A stretch of 64,000 nt of DNA from Sphingomonas sp. UNC305MFCol5.2. Lineage in GTDB: Bacteria; Pseudomonadota; Alphaproteobacteria; Sphingomonadales; Sphingomonadaceae. Numbering within the stretch: the stretch's first letter is position 1; each line of letters opens with the position of its first letter. A program made the translations under genes and the position numbers. The DNA lies in the NCBI RefSeq assembly GCF_000712135.1, contig NZ_JOOE01000002.1:620001-684000 (forward strand), written 5' to 3'. This document shows, piece by piece, positions 62,760-64,000 of this stretch. The notes under the pieces were generated by a model, which worked only from the letters and a program-made list of their open reading frames with translations, was not told the DNA's origin and did not search any database.

Positions 62760-64000
62760 TGGCCACTGGCTTCGACAGTCGGCAAGTAACGCGGCAGAGC
62801 TTCGCGTTCGAGGGCGCTAAGCCTTCGCAGGCCCGCCCCGCCGCCAATGGGGCCAGTGCACGGGCTCAGATCGTGGGCGGGCAGAGCGGCGGCGGTGTAG
62901 TCGTCGCTGGCCCGCAGACCGATCCCGGCCCCGTAGCGGGCCAGCTCGGGCAGTTCTTTGAAGGGCTCATGCAGCCCTACATCGAGCGCAAGCAATCGGA
63001 GAAGTTCTTCGAAGGCTTTACGATGGCGCAGGAGGGCATCGCCCTAGAGGAGCTTAACAACTCCGACAGCACCGTTAAGACGATCTTCGGCCCAACTGCT
63101 TTCGAGCAGGGCGCGCAGTTCTTCACGGCGAAGACCACGCTGGATCAGTGGACGCAGGACCGGTACGCGGACATGGACCGGCTCAAGACGCTGGACCCCA
63201 AAGAAGCAGCCAAGGAGCTTGCGGCCACTTCCCGGTCCCTGATGACCAAGGACCCGTTTGCCAATCAGATGATCCAAGCCGGGCTGATCGAGGCCACCGG
63301 CCCGCTGATGAACGCGGTCGCCAAAGCTCGGTACGCCTACGGGCAGGAGCAGGCCATCAACGCTTGGACCGCCTCGGGCAAGTCCGGCGCCGGTGCATTG
63401 CAGGCTGCTGCCTCCGCGCAGGCAGTCACGGCAGGCCCCACCGAGGGGCCGAGCAGCGCGCTCATTCAGCAGAGCCAGGCCTTCCTTGGCGGGATGGTCA
63501 AGCCAGAGGGCATGGACGACGAGACGTACCGCAAGGGCCTCTACAACTTCATGCGCGGCGCTATGCAGGATGGGAACTTCTATGCCGTCAGCCTGATGCG
63601 CAAGGCCGGTATCGATAAGATATTCGGCGAGGATGAGCAGGTGAAGCTGGACGATGCTCAGCACCGCTACGGCCAAAGGGCCATGGAGGACGCCTCTATC
63701 AGCCTGCTTGTCGAGGACATGGCAGATTACGAGGAAGCGCGGGCGACGAGTAGCATGTCCTCGCTGGACGCCACCAATCGGCTCATGGCCATGAATGCCA
63801 AGGTCAAGCGCTTCACGGGGCTTGAGGAAGACCTGTTCGACTTCACCGATATGAAGGGCGAAACCCGATCGCTAATGGAATTAGCTGTCGCCAATTGGTG
63901 GCGCAAAAAGCAGCGCGATTGGCAGAAAGAGGACCGCGCATACGCACGCCAGACCGCTATCGAGGTTGCTGAACGCGACAACCGCGAAGCTGCGGCGGCG
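62759..64000 (+). CDS. Large phage protein, internal virion protein-like, 3' end outside the window
   Basis: The frame is open from ATG 62759 through the last base (414 codons). After a flexible Gly/Ser/Ala N terminus (to about residue 60) comes a continuous helical, Gln/Ala/Glu-rich chain, e.g. YIERKQSEKFFEGFTMAQEG and LMTKDPFANQMIQAGLIEAT. The size, composition and place after small virion genes recall gp15/gp16-type internal virion proteins of T7-like podoviruses. No lysozyme motif is visible in the part seen. Confidence 0.6.
   Translation, partial: MATGFDSRQVTRQSFAFEGAKPSQARPAANGASARAQIVGGQSGGGVVVAGPQTDPGPVAGQLGQFFEGLMQPYIERKQSEKFFEGFTMAQEGIALEELNNSDSTVKTIFGPTAFEQGAQFFTAKTTLDQWTQDRYADMDRLKTLDPKEAAKELAATSRSLMTKDPFANQMIQAGLIEATGPLMNAVAKARYAYGQEQAINAWTASGKSGAGALQAAASAQAVTAGPTEGPSSALIQQSQAFLGGMVKPEGMDDETYRKGLYNFMRGAMQDGNFYAVSLMRKAGIDKIFGEDEQVKLDDAQHRYGQRAMEDASISLLVEDMADYEEARATSSMSSLDATNRLMAMNAKVKRFTGLEEDLFDFTDMKGETRSLMELAVANWWRKKQRDWQKEDRAYARQTAIEVAERDNREAAAA

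Overview
The window reads as a chromosomal stretch of a high-GC alphaproteobacterium, most likely a sphingomonad (Sphingomonas or close relative). The assignment rests on gene content and style: HWE-family sensor kinases, an extended alphaproteobacterial PstC/PstA pair, a DUF2794 gene behind cysE, pgsA-moaD-moaE, and GTCACCC-type palindromes between genes. No rRNA gene, complete tRNA or CRISPR array was seen.

Bases 1-40,200 are ordinary chromosome. In order: the end of a CysQ-type phosphatase; a membrane-anchored SET-domain protein; a c-di-GMP regulator (receiver-GGDEF-EAL) translationally coupled to a CHASE4-like histidine kinase; a CitE-like lyase; a multi-PAS HWE kinase with its single-domain receiver; amino-sugar genes glmS and glmU; gph; a short-chain dehydrogenase; a GAF protein; a four-gene HPr-rel-A type cluster (Tat-exported protein, PqqD-like, HprK-like kinase, nucleotidyltransferase); the complete phosphate operon phoR-pstSCAB-phoU-phoB; two small secreted paralogues; a second dehydrogenase; a DUF2157-like membrane protein; an exported Asp-nucleophile hydrolase; cysE; a TauE-type permease; the peroxide-defence set ahpC-ahpF-oxyR; moaE-moaD-pgsA; an MFS transporter; and a LacI regulator with its own operator.

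Bases 40,238-53,966 form an integrated element of about 13.7 kb. It is bounded by a perfect 20-bp direct repeat resembling a tRNA 3' end. Inside each boundary is an array of four GTCC-centred units at exact 10-bp spacing, which are likely integrase arm sites. Its mobility genes are decaying: the integrase is frameshifted, and an HTH replication-type gene, an AlpA gene and a DUF3363-type relaxase survive only as fossils. Its cargo is intact and looks like anti-phage defence: an Mrr_N/GIY-YIG nuclease candidate, a small conserved-looking protein plus an Hsp90-like ATPase, a convergent HTH + DNA methyltransferase pair, and an unusual pair of a receiver-like protein and a protein carrying two GHKL ATPase domains (MORC-like at the N terminus, histidine-kinase-like at the C terminus). 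This cargo is the best candidate for an undescribed system.

Bases 54,000-64,000 belong to a second accessory element: a D12 adenine methyltransferase / ParB-like / unknown operon, a serine recombinase overlapping a possible nuclease, a roughly 0.8-kb non-coding stretch, then a tightly overlapping run of small phage genes leading into a large protein, running off the window, that resembles a podovirus internal virion protein. This looks like a prophage or prophage-derived region.
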